Positions 46,930 through 60,081 of a stretch of 64,000 nt of DNA are shown piece by piece. A model generated the notes under the pieces. It searched no databases and was not told the origin of the DNA. It worked only from the letters and a program-made list of their open reading frames with translations. Each line of letters starts with the position of its first letter. The stretch's first letter is position 1. The position numbers and the translations under genes were made by a program. Source of the stretch: Nyssa sinensis (lineage: Eukaryota > Streptophyta > Magnoliopsida > Cornales > Nyssaceae); contig VIRR01000489.1 in NCBI GenBank assembly GCA_008638375.1, forward strand, positions 62,001 to 126,000, given 5' to 3'.

Positions 46930-47287
46930 GCTCATATGGCTGTCCCCTCTCCCCCTCTCTTCTTTCCCTCATTTTCTCTCTCTCTTCCTCCCTTCCTTGA
47001 CTTCCTTTCTATTCCATTAAATTTCTCTTTTCCATTTTCAATTTTTGGCAGTTTTGCATTTATTGAATTTCTTGATATTTTGTATTTTATATACATATTA
47101 TATAACACACACACTAGTACACACTTAAACACACACACCTTACCGATACCCCTCACACACCATAAGCACACACTGTTTTCACTCACAGCACATGCAGTAT
47201 GCATAGCTGTGTCCTTCTCCCCATGCTTCCTTGTATTTATGTATATAATATATGTATATTCATATACACACATTTTGTACTTATGCT

Positions 47288-47325
<38 letters not shown>

Positions 47326-47569
47326 GATTCAGTTATGTACACACACAATACACACTCCTTGTGTGTATTTGTATGTGTAGATGTACATATATAATTTAAT
47401 GTATATATATATATATATATACTTGTGACACTTGACATAATCATGATATTGAAAATATACATATTTGTCTATTTCTCGACTCTCGATCTTTTTCGTAGTA
47501 ATTTTTAGACTACTGTTTAAAATTTCATAATGCGTGCCATATTACCCGATTTCAGGTCAGGGTGTTACA

Positions 47570-47752
47570 GTATATATGTTGGATTAATCACGTTGAATGA
47601 TTTTTTTGTTGTGGCATCTTTGTTGTAGACAAAAGTTGGAATTAACGTAGGAGAAAATTTTCATTCTAGAATCTACCTATTCAACCCCCTTTCTATGTAA
47701 TATTCACACTTTGGGACCATGAGTGATATCCTATTGGTATCCCTCCACATCA
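47570..47752 (+). repeat. Copia-2 5' LTR, right-hand end
   Basis: It contains the ACCTATTCAACCCCCTTTCT block common near the end of plant Copia LTRs and closes with CCACATCA, three bases before the primer site. Its left side is cut by LTR B(c). Confidence 0.7.
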
Positions 47753-47755
47753 AAG

Positions 47756-47768
47756 TGGTATCAGAGCC
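47756..47768 (+). other. Copia-2 primer-binding site (tRNA-Met)
   Basis: TGGTATCAGAGCC, a perfect initiator tRNA-Met complement. Confidence 0.92.
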
Positions 47769-47783
47769 TTCTTTCTAAGGCAT

Positions 47784-48064
47784 TTGATTGATATCCTAAG
47801 TAGTGTAAACCATGGAAGGTTGAAAGAGAGTGGTTCGATCTCACGGCCACCTCTTTTTTACGGGACTAATTATGCGTACTGGAAAGCTCGAATGAGGGCA
47901 TTCTTGAGAGTCATGGATAAACAAGTATGGATCACCGTCCAAAAAGGTTGGACCCATTCAGTCACAACTACAACTATGGAAATTCCTTCTGTAGTCAATC
48001 CTTAAAACACTTGGAATGAGTTAGAGTTGAGGATGAGTGGATACAACACCAAAGGGTTGAATGT
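47784..48064 (+). pseudogene. Copia-2 gag N-terminus, cut by LTR D2
   Basis: The frame gives SRPPLFYGTNYAYWKARMRA followed by FLRVMDKQVWITVQKGWTHS, the opening of plant Copia gag. A stop (48003-48005) follows; sequence related to the next gag segment (WNELELRMSGYNTKGLNV) continues to 48064, where D2 begins. The rest of Copia-2 is not in the window. The ATG used by the open frame (47784) is only 15 bases past the primer site and may not be the original start. Confidence 0.82.
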
Positions 48065-51000
48065 TGTCGCGCCCTTGACCTGCAAGGCTGGACTAAGGGG
48101 TTATTGGACCCAAATAAGATGGGTAATAGGACTAACTATCCTAGTCAAGTGTATAAAATACAGGCCAATTTTTTTTTTTTTTAATTGATTTCCTTTAATT
48201 GGTTTCGGTTTGGTTCCCTGATTAGACTTGTTTAAGTCCCGTAACGGGATTAAATGAAATTGATTACCTTTAAAGGCACTATACCAAACATCCAAAAGTA
48301 ATGTGTAACAAGGTATGTCCAGAGCTGACTCTACAGTTCAATATATATACATCCTATGTATATGAATATTTGAGAATGATACAAGCACCCTTAATAAATA
48401 TAAATGAATAAATACATGAATGTAACTAAATAATATAATGACTTCAGTCCATCTCTCAATGCTTCACTTTTGTTGTCCATCAAGTCAATACCTGCCATTC
48501 CTATAAACAGCATGGGTGAGCCATAACACTTTGTGGGATTTTCTAAAACACACAAGCAAACAGAATGCAAAAATAAATGCAAGTCCAAAGATGACACACC
48601 CTAAAATCCCGTATGCATCACAAGCACACACTATCAACATATCCTAAGCACATGCATAAGTATAAGCATAAAGAAGGTATAGCACCACTACATGTGGTTT
48701 CACAATAATGGTCAAGTAGTCGGTATATAGAGGTCGGAGACATGACATAAGTAAAAACATATAATTTCACAAAGCACCTCCATTTCCTATTTTAATGCCA
48801 CAAAAAAATGTATATATTCACATAACCAATCACAAGATGTAAGTATAAGCCTACCAGCCCCACGAAACACCTCAATTTCCTGTTCAAAGCCACAAGAGCA
48901 ATGTATACATTCACAGCTAAGCAACCATCCACATTTGCCACAGTATTATAAACTAGTAGTATACATTCCATTAATAAACACAAGAAAATATCATAGTGTC
49001 AAGGAAACTATTCTCAGATAAATCAATCTATAACAAAAAGGGATAAATCCATATTCAACTCATTTCACTCTTTTAATAATCTCAATCCCATGAGTATTTA
49101 CCAAATTTGGCTCCCAATAAGCCTAAGTGTTTTACGGGCTACTAACCCAATGGAAACAAACGACCATCCGCATGGGTTTAAGGCTCGCAAGCTGATGTGA
49201 GACACCATTCCTATCATAAATAAAACCCCAGGTAAAGTGCAATCTCACCACACTCAAGACCGCACAAAAGACGTGGCTAATTCATATCCCAAGTCATTTT
49301 CACATAAGTTGTTCTTTTCCACAATCCCAATATCTCAATCCACACCACAAACAGTGCTCGTCAATAACAATATCCTTTCAAATCTCATACTAGTCAAGTA
49401 TGGTCAACAGTACAAATAACAACATCATCAAGTCCATAATTGATAATTATAAGAGAGGATATTAGATTCAGAATAATTACAGAAATAACAATAATCATAC
49501 ATATCCACGGCAGAAATAGGAATCATGATAAGCATCAACATGACAATCACATGTATCCAATACTATCAGACAAATGTCTAATCATCGCATAACATTCAAC
49601 ATAATAATCATGCCATACAGATAATGCAATGACAAGTTGTCAAAAGATATAGATAAACATATCGAGTGAATCATATAACAAGTATACACATCAATAACTT
49701 AAAACATTCTCTCATCCCAATCATCGACCCACTACTAGGAGGCACTATAAATGTCTTTCAAAATGCTATTAAATTCTCTACACACCCATTGTTCCATTCC
49801 TGGAACCACCTTGTGTCTCAACACTAAGTATCTTATTAAGTTTTAAGGTTCTCTATGGCCAATTACACATTAGCTTGTACATCGAGTACTCGTTTTCCTA
49901 AACGGATATAAAAAATGTGTTCCTGGGCATAAAAAACCCTAAGGAAGCCCTATTGTATAGTCTCTAAGTCATTTAATTATTTTTTAAACCCACTAGGGAA
50001 TTTTTACAATTTACCAGACAAGTTATGCATCCACCGAGATGTCGTCTCTCAAAACAGATCATGAAATTGGATCTAAAAGGCCCAACAATCTTGAAAATGT
50101 CCTCTTTATATTTTATTAACACTTCCAAGTATTTGTTCCATGCCTAGGAGCATTTTAGTAATTTTACATATTCATGTAGGACCACCCCGAGTCCCCATTT
50201 TATTATTCTGATATCATATTTGAGTTCTTGGCATCCAAAAACATTGGAAACGGCTCTTCCGGATCTTAATTCGGCTTTCAATTGCTTAAAATAAGTCTAG
50301 GGGTATAATTATCATTTTACCAATTTAGGTGGGACCATTGCCAGGTCCCAATTTGTCCAGTTTGATCATATATTTGAATTATGGGCATCCAACAACCTTG
50401 GAATAGCCCTTTCCAAATTTTAATTAGGCTTTAAGTTTCTCAATTTAGGCTTAGCAATATTTTCATAATTTTATATAATCATGTAGGACCACCTTATTGA
50501 GTTTGAAATTCCCAAAAACCTTAAGAAGTCCCATTTTTCATTGAAATTTCACTATATTAAGAGAAAGGCATTTTTGTAATTTATTCACCCAGAACTGGTT
50601 TACTGTTAAACCAGTTCCCTCCCAAAACTAGTTCAGATTTGAATAAGAACCAAAAGAACTAGTTTGGCTTTAATTGCATAACTAAACACCCCCTGAATCA
50701 TCATGTTATAGGGTCAACCCAAGAACCTGTTGACCAACCTGACCTATGACCTGGTTGACCGTTGACCTAACCGATTGGCCATTGACCAACCCGACCCATC
50801 AACCCATTGACCGGGTTGCCAGCGCTGATCACCCTCTCCAGCGCTAGTACACCAACTGGATTTTTCTTTCTTTTCACTTGGTTTTTAATCCTCATGCCCT
50901 CTATACCCATTTTCACCCATAACCCGACCATCAAATAACCCTAGAAACTGACAAAATCTAACTTTGCGTTTTTTTTATGAACCACCATCGTTCACAATTT

Positions 51001-52116
51001 TTGCCTCTTCCTATAATCCTCTCCTATGATTTTTGATTTGAAACTATCCCCAACCTTCTCCTAACATAATAGAGTCCCACTAATGGATCAAATCAGCCCT
51101 AAACTCCGAGAATACCGAACACCCAATTAACGCCCAATTTTTGGCGAGTCTATTTCCATTTCTTTCCTCGTCTTCTGTAACAGTTCCAAAACCCCAATTC
51201 TCAGCCCACACTTGTCAAATATCCCATGTGAAGGATCGTAATGTTCGGTGACCTTTTTCCTTTTAAAATTTTAAGAGAACCAAGTGGTTCTCTCTTAGAA
51301 ACCCTAATTGTATATTTATGTATGTATAACCACTCATATATATATAACCACACACATATATGCATAGACACAGGCAACATATAGAAATCAAGAGTCATAA
51401 CAATTCTTACCTGTCACAGCCACTGTAGTGAGAGGAACCAATAAGAAATAGTGTAGAAAGAAAGAAAGCTTGTGCCCTCCAATGGCCGCCTCCCCCAAGT
51501 CTAGTCTAGTTCTTTCTTTTTCTTCCTCATTCTTTCTTCCTCTAGTTCTTTTCATTCTTCTTTTCTATTTTGGTTGGTTCATTGTTGTGTTAGACACACA
51601 CAAACACACACTGTATCTCATACACACTCAGACACAGTGTTCATATACCCTCTTCAAACACATATAGTACACACACAGTTGTTTGCACACATTCACTCAC
51701 CTCCTCTCACAAATTTTTCACTCAAACACACATAAATTCTCACACTATTAGCCATTAGAGGGAAAGTGAGGGAGAGATTAAGAAAAAAGAATCATGTAAG
51801 GAGGGGAGTGTCTGCTGCTTGGAGGAAGAAAATAGAGGAGAGGGGAAAAAATAGAGGTCTCCCTCATGTTCCATCAAAGCGCATCAATTATCAACCTTGT
51901 CTCCTAACCATACACCCTCACACACACAATCACACATCCTCCTCTACCATCCAGTTCTTGACACATGTCCCTCTCCATAAAATATCTAGTTAGCTTCTCA
52001 TGGAAGCCTTCCACAATTCTCAAAGCACCACGTGGCCAGTTGGCCATCGATGCGGCATAGGCATTCAAATTTAAATTGTCTCAAAATCGCACCAAAAGTG
52101 GCACCTTAGCTAATTT
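48065..52116 (-). repeat. LTR D2, long gypsy LTR truncated at its 5' end
   Basis: The minus-strand end is GGTCAAGGGCGCGACA (48065), abutting Copia-2 gag. It aligns with D1 from 48722 to 52116 and ends about 290 bases short of D1's LTR start, where sequence E begins with TGTCACGCCCC. It holds the GACC/GAGTCC modules (50170-50520), a Thr/Pro-type GTTGACC-rich block (50700-50820) and (CA)n runs (51590-51680, 51900-51945). Open frames are spurious. Confidence 0.78.
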
Positions 52117-53236
52117 TGTCACGCCCCAAATTTTCAAAACCTGGGGAGTAAGTGAAAATGAACTAAAAGGAATTAATTAAAGGCAATTGAATGGATTTGG
52201 TTGTTTACCAATTTATTTCCCCATGTTTTCCCCAAAATTAAGAATGAAAATTTTCTATTAAACTTACCCAAGATGGGTTTCAAATGCCAATCAAATATCT
52301 TCGCCAACCAATCATCAAAATAGTCTAAGTCATGTTCAAGCATGGCCCCCAAGATAGCCCCAAACACATCTCTAATGTATCTTGGAACAATGGCCCAAAT
52401 GGGCCCCAAATGCCCTAAGGCATAGACCAAGAATAGGTCAACAATCCTACCTAAAGTGGTCTAAGGAAGTGGCCAAACATGGCCTTGAATAGTGACTAAA
52501 ATGTGTCCCAAAAAGGTGCCCAACATGACTTGGTATAATGGCCAAAAGTGGCCAAAAAGGGGCTCCAAAAGATGATGTCAAACGTACAGAAGAATGGTCT
52601 TAAAATGGCATTGGAAGGCAAGTCGTGGCATGCCCATGACATGCCCAGGCAATAGGCACACATAGGGCAAGGTAGCAAGAGTGTGGGCAGGGCGTGGGCA
52701 CGCTACAGGGCGCGCGCACGAGCGTGCGCGTGGCTGGTCTGTGCTGCTTCACTGTAGCTACAGTGTATTTGCTGCAGCCTGATTTCTTCATTTTCTGAAT
52801 TTTTTTCCAAGTGTTGCAAGCTAAATTTTCCAATTTTTGACCTATTCTCTCAAGGTTTTTAACCCCCACTTTTTGGCACTCTTCCTATTTATATATGGGC
52901 ATTTTACACACCTAACAACTCTTTTAAATTCCCAAAATTTTGACATAGTCTCCTTTGTTTTCTAAGCGTTTTCCACCTAATATTTCACAACATTTTATAT
53001 ACAAGTATACGCACAATCCACCCTCACTCGATGGCCACAAGTTTACAAAAATTGAACATACTCCTACATTATCAAGTAAGTTCAAGGCTCAATGCCTACT
53101 TTCCTAATTCCTCATATACTAACATTCATGCTTGCATATAATCCTTACCATGGTCCTTTTTCTTACATTGTTCCCAACATATACATGTGATGCACATTAA
53201 ACAAAAATACTCTATTTGTCATTTGGGTTTAAACCC
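52117..53236 (-). repeat. LTR-like sequence E
   Basis: On the minus strand it runs from TGTAAGGGTTTAAACCC (53241) to TTGGGGCGTGACA (52117), the ends expected of a gypsy LTR of about 1.1 kb. A TATA box, ATATATAAATAGG, lies at about 52884-52896. It contains a GC-rich patch (52690-52735). No target duplication: the flanks are AATTT and TTTTG. The left flank is D2 and the right flank CACTA coding sequence, so a simple insertion cannot explain it. It could instead be CACTA 3' sequence. Confidence 0.45.
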
Positions 53237-56200
53237 TTACATTTTGGCAGTTTGAGACTCTTCTTGTAGTGCCTCCTCAATCCTCTCCAACTCTTCATCT
53301 CCCTCGCCAACTTCTATGACATCATAAACATTTATAGTTTTTATTTTTTGGACAACATGCCAATCACCTCTTATTTTTGTGTCCTTCAAATAGAAAACTT
53401 ATTTTGCAACCAATGCCAAAACATACGGATCATGTTTAAATGCCGTACGTGACGTATTAACACTTATGAAGTGCTTATTAATCTACATTCCAGTCTTTTT
53501 ATTACTTACATCCCACCAATCACATTTAAAAATATACACAGAATGACCGTAGCAATAATGTAACTGTATGATGTCTTTTAAAACACCATAGTACTCTACA
53601 GTTTGTCCTCCGTCACCATCTCCTTAAACAAGGACCCCACTATTCTGTATTCGTCGGCTGACCTCACGTTCCCTCGTGTGAAATCGAACACCATCAACAA
53701 TTAAACCGGTGTAGCGGGATATCCTTTGATCAGGACCACATGCCAAGGAATATAATTGATCGTACGCCTCAGGAGATTGTTGGTGGCGTAATAGCTTCAT
53801 CTATTAATTCAGTACAAGTACAAAATTAATTGAATACAAATGCATTAACTAATACAATTACAATTAATTGAAACCTATTCTTACACGTTCTCTGAACCAC
53901 TTTGGAAACAAATTTTTCTGTCTTTGCTCCAGATCAGAACTTGATACATGTTCTCTCTGAAGCTCGATCGTATGCTCACTACATAAGATGAGATATGTTA
54001 TATGTAACTTACATTTGTATACTAACGTAGTATTGCAATGATTTTGATAAACTTACTTAAAATATGGCAATGTCTCATCGCAGTTGTTGAGCATGGTGTA
54101 GTGGGCTCTTTCCAAGTCTTGAGGATGGCACTATTCATATATACGGGCACCTATTGGCCGCACAGTCTGATTAAACACCGTAAGGCCAGTTCGTTGTTAC
54201 CCTGGACATCTATCAGAATTTCGCTCTTGACGATTAAACCTTGTTTCAATATCTTCAAGATGCATAGAGCAGAAGGTGAAACATTCAGCATCAATATAAG
54301 CCTCAGCAATTGACCCTTCCGGTCGTGCTCTGTTACGCACATATTGCTTCAATGTGTGCAAATATCTGTTTTGATAATTAATCAGTTATAGATTAAAATA
54401 GTTAGGGTGGATAGATAATACAATTCACAAAATTAAATGTACCTTTCTATTAGATACATCCAACGGTATTAGACAGGTCCGCCAATTTTTGCCTCATGAG
54501 GCAAATGCACCGCTAAGTGGACCATGATATCGAAGAAAGCTAGAGGGAAAATCTGTTGCAACTTGCAGAGGATCATGACAACATCCCTTTCGATCTTGTC
54601 AAGTACTTCCACATTCAACGTCTTCGCACATAATTCTCTAAAGACGCAACCCAACTCAGTTAATGTAGTCGATATGTCATCGGTGAAATACCTACGTAGT
54701 GCAACCGGAAGAAGTCGTTGTAAAAGGACATGGCAGTCATGGCTCTTCAATCTGAATATTTTCCCATCTATAACATTTACACACCGAGATATATTCGATG
54801 CGTATCCATCTGGGAACTTCACTGATTTAAACCACTCGCAAATCCTCATTCTCTCTGCGGATGATAACGTATACTGTGCAGGAGGCACGATATATTTATC
54901 ACCACTACGTATTAGGTGCAGCTCTTTCTTTATTCCCAGCTCCTGCAAGTCCAACTGGGCTTTAACACTATCTTTTGTCTTCCCTTCAATGTTCATTACA
55001 GTTCCCAGCACATTATCACATATGTTTTTCTCGATGTGCATCACATCCAAATTGTGCCTTAACTTAAGGGTCTCCCAGTACGGCAAATCAAAAAATATGC
55101 TCTTCTTAGTCCAATTTAAGTCCACATCAGTACGCTTCCTCTTCTTATTACCCGGTATCTTTCCAAACCTCACTGGTTGGATGACTGCTAATTGCGCCAA
55201 CACCTCTTTGCCAGACAACAATGGAGGTGACAATCTGCGCTCAATTTGTCCATCAAACAGATGCTTCTGCCGATTTCGCCAACCATGTGATGGCGGTAGA
55301 AAATGACGATGGCACATCTAACATATCTTCCTCCTATTTGACAAATGTAGGGAACATGCATCCTTATTGCAAACTGGACATGCCAGATACCCCTTAGTGC
55401 TCCACCCAGACAAGTTCTCGTATGCTGGAAATTCATTTATGGTCCACAGTAACGTGGCATGCAATTGAAATGTCTCATTCTTAGAGACGTCGTATGCCTC
55501 CACTCCCACCTCCTACAATTCCTTCAACTCGTCCACTAAAGGACGCAAGTACACATCAATTTCATTACCAGGAGACTTCGGCCCTGGAATAAGCAATGAC
55601 ATGTAGATAAACGGTTCTTTCATACATTTCCATGGTGGCAAGTTATACGGTACAAGCAACACCGGCCACATGCTGTAGGTATTACTCATGTCACCGAACG
55701 GGTTGAAACTGTCGCTAGCTAGCCCAAGTCGTACATTACGCAGCTCATTTGCAAACCATTTGTGATTTGTATCAAACTCAACCCAAGCTTGTGAATCTGC
55801 CGGATGCCTACATACATTTTTCTCAGCAACACGCTTCTCCTTATGCCACCGCATATCTTCTGCCGTCTTCTGCGACATGTACAACCTTTGTAGCCTCAGT
55901 TTTAAGGGAAAATATCTCAGCACCTTGTGCGGAATTGTCTTGCTCTTTCCTTCATTCAGCTTGTACCTGGGTTCGTGGCACACCGTACACTCCTTACATT
56001 GTTCAGTCTCCTTCCAAAATAACATGCAATCATTTTTGCAAGCATGTATGGGAATATACCCGAGGCCCAAATCTCTTAATATTCTTTTCGCCTCGTAATA
56101 TGATTTAGGAATGGTCTCCCTAGTAGGAAGCGCTGCTTTAATCAATTCAATGGCCATAGTAACTGATTTGTTACTCCAACGGTTGATGGTCTTACGATGA

Positions 56201-56682
56201 AGGAGTTTCACGAGAAAATCCAGTTTCGAAAACTTATCACAACCCGGGTATAACGGCTGCCTTGCTTCCCTCAACAATGACTCAAACACGGTCAATGGTC
56301 CCGTGTCACTCTTGTGACTACTCGCCCCAGTTGTAGCCCCCTGCAAGTCTGCCAGCATTTGTGGCAAGCCTTCGTAACCAACCCCAACATTATCACCAAA
56401 GTCATCATCGTCGTCTTCTTCTTCATCATCAAATACCACTCGTACGTCACGGCGTTCCCCGTGAAATTCCCAACACGTATACCTCTTGTCCATCCCATGT
56501 TCAAGTAGGTGCTCTTTGGCCTCATCTATGTGCATATAATCCCTATTATTGCACCTCCTACATGGACATCTTATCCTATTTCTCCCATCTGCAGATGCAC
56601 GAGCAAACTCAATAAAATCTTTGATCCTCTTCACATACCCTGGCAAATGCCTGCCCCTCAAGTCCATCTAACTCTTATCCAT
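53237..56682 (-). pseudogene. CACTA transposase (TNP2 type) with Transpos_assoc, Tnp2, DUF4218 and DUF4216
   Basis: The model has four exons: 56682-54443, 54365-54057, 53978-53885 and 53800-53237, with GT-AG introns. Exon 1 carries the Transpos_assoc zinc region (RIRCPCRRCNNRDYMHID), the Tnp2 core (KTINRWSNKSVTMAIELI, CHEPRYKLNEGKSKTIPHKV) and DVMHIEKNICDNVLGT leading into DUF4218. Exon 2 starts inside YLHTLKQYVRNRARPEGSIA. Exon 4 is DUF4216 (YTGLIVDGVRFHTRERE, VYIFKCDWWDV). The frame is continuous through all splices, with nine in-frame stops (56668, 55513, 55318, 54469, 54197, 54131, 53624, 53483, 53399) and no frameshift. The start at 56682 (MDKS, stop, MDLRG) is preferred over 56667 because MDKSW is the usual opening. 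It would bind the element ends and catalyse excision and insertion. Confidence 0.93.
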
Positions 56683-59600
56683 TTTCATCTACCTAATACA
56701 AGACAAAAATGGTACTCGTTATAAATATGAAACATGAATCCTATCACCTCCAACTTCTCTCTAAAGGGTAAGGTGGTCCTATCCCATTCGTGAATGCACA
56801 ATCTACATTGCAATCAGCAGCAAAGCAAATGCTTGATTCCACTCGGACAAAATTTTGGCAGCATCTCCCCACGGTTCTCCAAGTATACGAGATAGACGTT
56901 AGCACGCCTAAATATATACCCAGAGAACAATAGGAGACCGTACTGAAATTTTATCATAGTGAAATATTCAAGCATATGCGCTATTGATTGCAATGTAGAT
57001 TTATACATTCTCGAACTGTCCTTTCTGGACAATTCAAGAATCAATTTTCATACACACAAGCCCAATCGTGAATAAATTTGGCGACAAGATTCACATGTGA
57101 TGAAAATGACTCCCAAACGGAGCTAAGCTTACATGAATGCAATTAAAAAATTCATTAGTGTAAGTGCAAACTCTAATTATTAGACAGAGTTTTGCTTTAA
57201 AAAACCATTAACAATAACATTGAAAATGCCAATAGAAAACATATTGATCTTGGTTGCTAACAAGTAAAAGCACCTAACTTTCAATTTTTATCTATTAATT
57301 AAGGTCATTCATCAAGAATTATTTACTTGGCACCTGACAACAACAACTTAACCAACAAAAACAAATCAATTGCTACCTAAAACCACTAACTAACTTAATA
57401 GGTCTGTTGTATCTAGTTGATCTCTCAATCCATAGGACTCAAGAACTCTTATTACTTGGAAGCTAAAACAAAAATAAAAATAAAAATTATTGTTTAAAGG
57501 AACTCAGGAGCAAGGGATTAAGGTTCAAGTTGCAGTTCAATGAACACATACATGAAACACAAGAGGGGAAAAAACACAGCCACGGAAAAACACATGTTGA
57601 ATGAACACATACATGAAAAAATGTCCAAATGCACTCATGTGTCTAGATTTCAAGGAATTTCCATCTCAACAAGAAATATTTCTTCCCATCAAAATTTAAT
57701 TAAGATAGAACAATCCAACTTAAAGTCAATTTTTAAGTAAAAATAGTTACCTTCACATACTTATATTTGAAACCACCTTATTTGATATGAGACGGCAAAC
57801 AAAATAGACTTCGGGTTACCTAACTTTTCAATTTTTAAACAAAATTTTTCCATTTAGGCTACGTAATTAAATTTTTTACTATTTATAATAAGTTTTAAAT
57901 TTGTAATTATTTTGTTTAAGAAATTTTAAATTGGTTTCCGTTTGTTATGTTTTTCTTATTTCATCTAGTTTTTAATTTTTTTAAAAGCCCTAACATTTAT
58001 TTATGCTGAATTTTTCAATTTTAGAGATTTCTTAGTTTTTTAATTATATTGAGTCTATCATAAAGAAGTAGTAAATTCTTATATAGATCCGTAGTCTTTT
58101 AGTAGTAAATTCTTATTTAGATCCATAGTCTTTTAGTTTATAAATATAATGTAATTAGTCTTTATTAACTAATTTATTAATAATATTTTAATTTTGATTT
58201 TTTTTTGGATGAGGAGTTTTTTTTTATTTCTTAGTTATTAAGAAATTAGACCTAATTTGATTTTCCTCTCACATTTTTGTGTTAACTTAGTTTTGAAGTA
58301 GTAGTTTAGGGTAGCATACAGTGAGGAGTGGAAATGCATCAAATAGTGAAATCAGATGCTTCAATAGAGTCTGAATCTCTCAAAATTGGAACTCAAAAGT
58401 GATTAATAAAACCAAACAAATGATCAAAAGGAGAAAGTATACTCATCAATGTTTGAACAAATGTGCTGGACAATGAAATTGATTGATGTCAACACTTTAG
58501 GAAATGTTTTTTATACCTATAAATTTTTTTTATATTCATATGAACTCCCTAAATAAAGAATTTTATTATTTTAATGATAGCTTAATAGAAAGTTAGAAGA
58601 AACTTCTAGTTTGTTTGGATGAAAAAATTTGATAATAAAAGAAAAGATTAAGGTAGATTAATAATAAAATCTTTCTTATGAGTTTTTATATAAGGAGGAA
58701 GAAAGAAAAATATAGAAATATTAAGAGAAAAAGAAAGAGTCATTAGTAATAAAAATTATACCAACAACTTTGAATAATTATATCAACAACTTTGAATGAT
58801 TATACCAACAACTTGAATAATTATTTGCAATCACATTGACTCTTGGCTTTATTGGTGAAGGAGTAATAATTTTTGCTAGAGTGGTTGGCATCTGAATAAT
58901 TATACCAACAACTCGTACCAACAACCTATTCTTACAAAATTTTAGATACATACAATAGGGAGATAACAAAAAATTGTTGGCATGCAATAGTACCTGGTTT
59001 TTTGTCTGAACATTAAAAAGAAGATAGATAGTCATTACATTAAAAAGCACAATTTGGCTGCATAACATAAGCCAGATTTAGCATCCATTTGTTTGCATAA
59101 AAGAGTAGGACTAATTTGATCACTTAATAATCCAATTCGATTATATATAATACGCTTATTAAGTTTTTTCTCATTTATTATTTTACAAACTTTATTTATA
59201 AAAAAAAATATTATATTAAAAATATGATTTTTAAATTTATGTACTAATCTTATTAACAAATAAGATTCGAATTATTTGTGATCCAAAATAATAATAATAA
59301 AAAAACTACTAACAACACTAATGATGATCAAATGGCATCTCATGGTTTATTCTATAAGTTAGTCATTCAGACTAGTAGTTATTGATAGTTAAGTTTCTTC
59401 TGCTGGCCTCTAATGTTCATCATTTTTTAAATATTTGTATTAAATTATAGGGCAATATAAAGATAATTAGTTTATTATTTTGTTAAAAAAATAAAATATA
59501 ATTATATTTAAACTTCTAATTTGGCACTTGTCTAAATATAAAATTAAAATATTTAATATCTTACAAATTAAATTTTATTTGCAATTGATTTCACTATGTT

Positions 59601-60000
59601 AACTCTTGCAAGTGTTCACACTAACCAATATAAAGAGACGACTATAGGCACCACGTTCTTACAACAAAAACCTATACAAATTTGTGTGTGTGAAATAAAC
59701 AGTAAAATAAGGGAGAAAAAAATGGCTTAAAATAAACAGTAAAAGGATCAACTAACAAATCTCTATTTCACTTTGTCTCTGGTGGTATAAAAAACAAATC
59801 TAAACTGAACCACAAAAGAATGATGCAGATTTGATAGATTTTTGCAAAAATAGAAAGAAAGAATATGAAATCTACCGTCACTGTCACCGAATAGCTTTAC
59901 CGTCGTCGAATGGGTCGTCCAATGAGCCGTCCACCGTCGTCCACCGCCGTCAACCATCGTCCACCGCCGTCCAATTCGTGCTTCCAACAAGGGAGTGACA
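56683..60000 (-). other. CACTA 5' region, AT-rich, no second gene recognised
   Basis: No TNPA-like or other coding frame was recognised. A short GC-richer block (59880-59985) is a repeated ACCGTCGTCCACCGCCGTC-like tract. A diverged tandem repeat (unit about ATTATACCAACAACTTTGAA) occupies 58758-58822. The rest is featureless. Confidence 0.5.
58758..58822. repeat. Short tandem repeat, about 20-24-bp unit, three copies
   Basis: ACCAACAACTTTGAATAATT-type units recur three times with small changes; a further partial pair lies near 58900-58925. Confidence 0.7.
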
Positions 60001-60081
60001 GAGACAGAGAGAGAAAAATTAGTGAGAGAGACAACGTGAGAAGAAAAAGAAAGTAGGTCAGCGGATATAAAAATAGGGGGG

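Larger units (their letters stand above)
43777..47569 (-). repeat. LTR B(c), truncated at its 3' end
   Basis: On the minus strand it begins TGTAACACCCTGACC at 47569, where Copia-2 LTR sequence abuts it. It lacks roughly the last 150 bases of the LTR (compare 39108-39260 in B(b)). Relative to B(a) it carries an extra 1.1 kb (45203-46285) with two tRNA-like segments. Given B(a) with its polypurine tract at 30050, B(c) is probably the 5' LTR of the same element. Microsatellites lie at 46897-46925 and 47290-47321. No genes. Confidence 0.78.

Noticed and set aside
46932..47462. Overlapping frames of 176 and 152 residues on both strands
   Set aside because: Low-complexity microsatellite translation within LTR B(c); equivalents in B(a) are broken.
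53253..53267. CACTA-like terminal sequence (minus strand CACTACAAGAAGAG)
   Set aside because: It lies inside the transposase coding frame (EALQEES), in the wrong position and without subterminal repeats; coincidence.
54524..55306. 260-residue open frame on the plus strand
   Set aside because: It is antisense to exon 1 of the CACTA transposase, which has recognisable domains in the opposite strand; no independent similarity seen.
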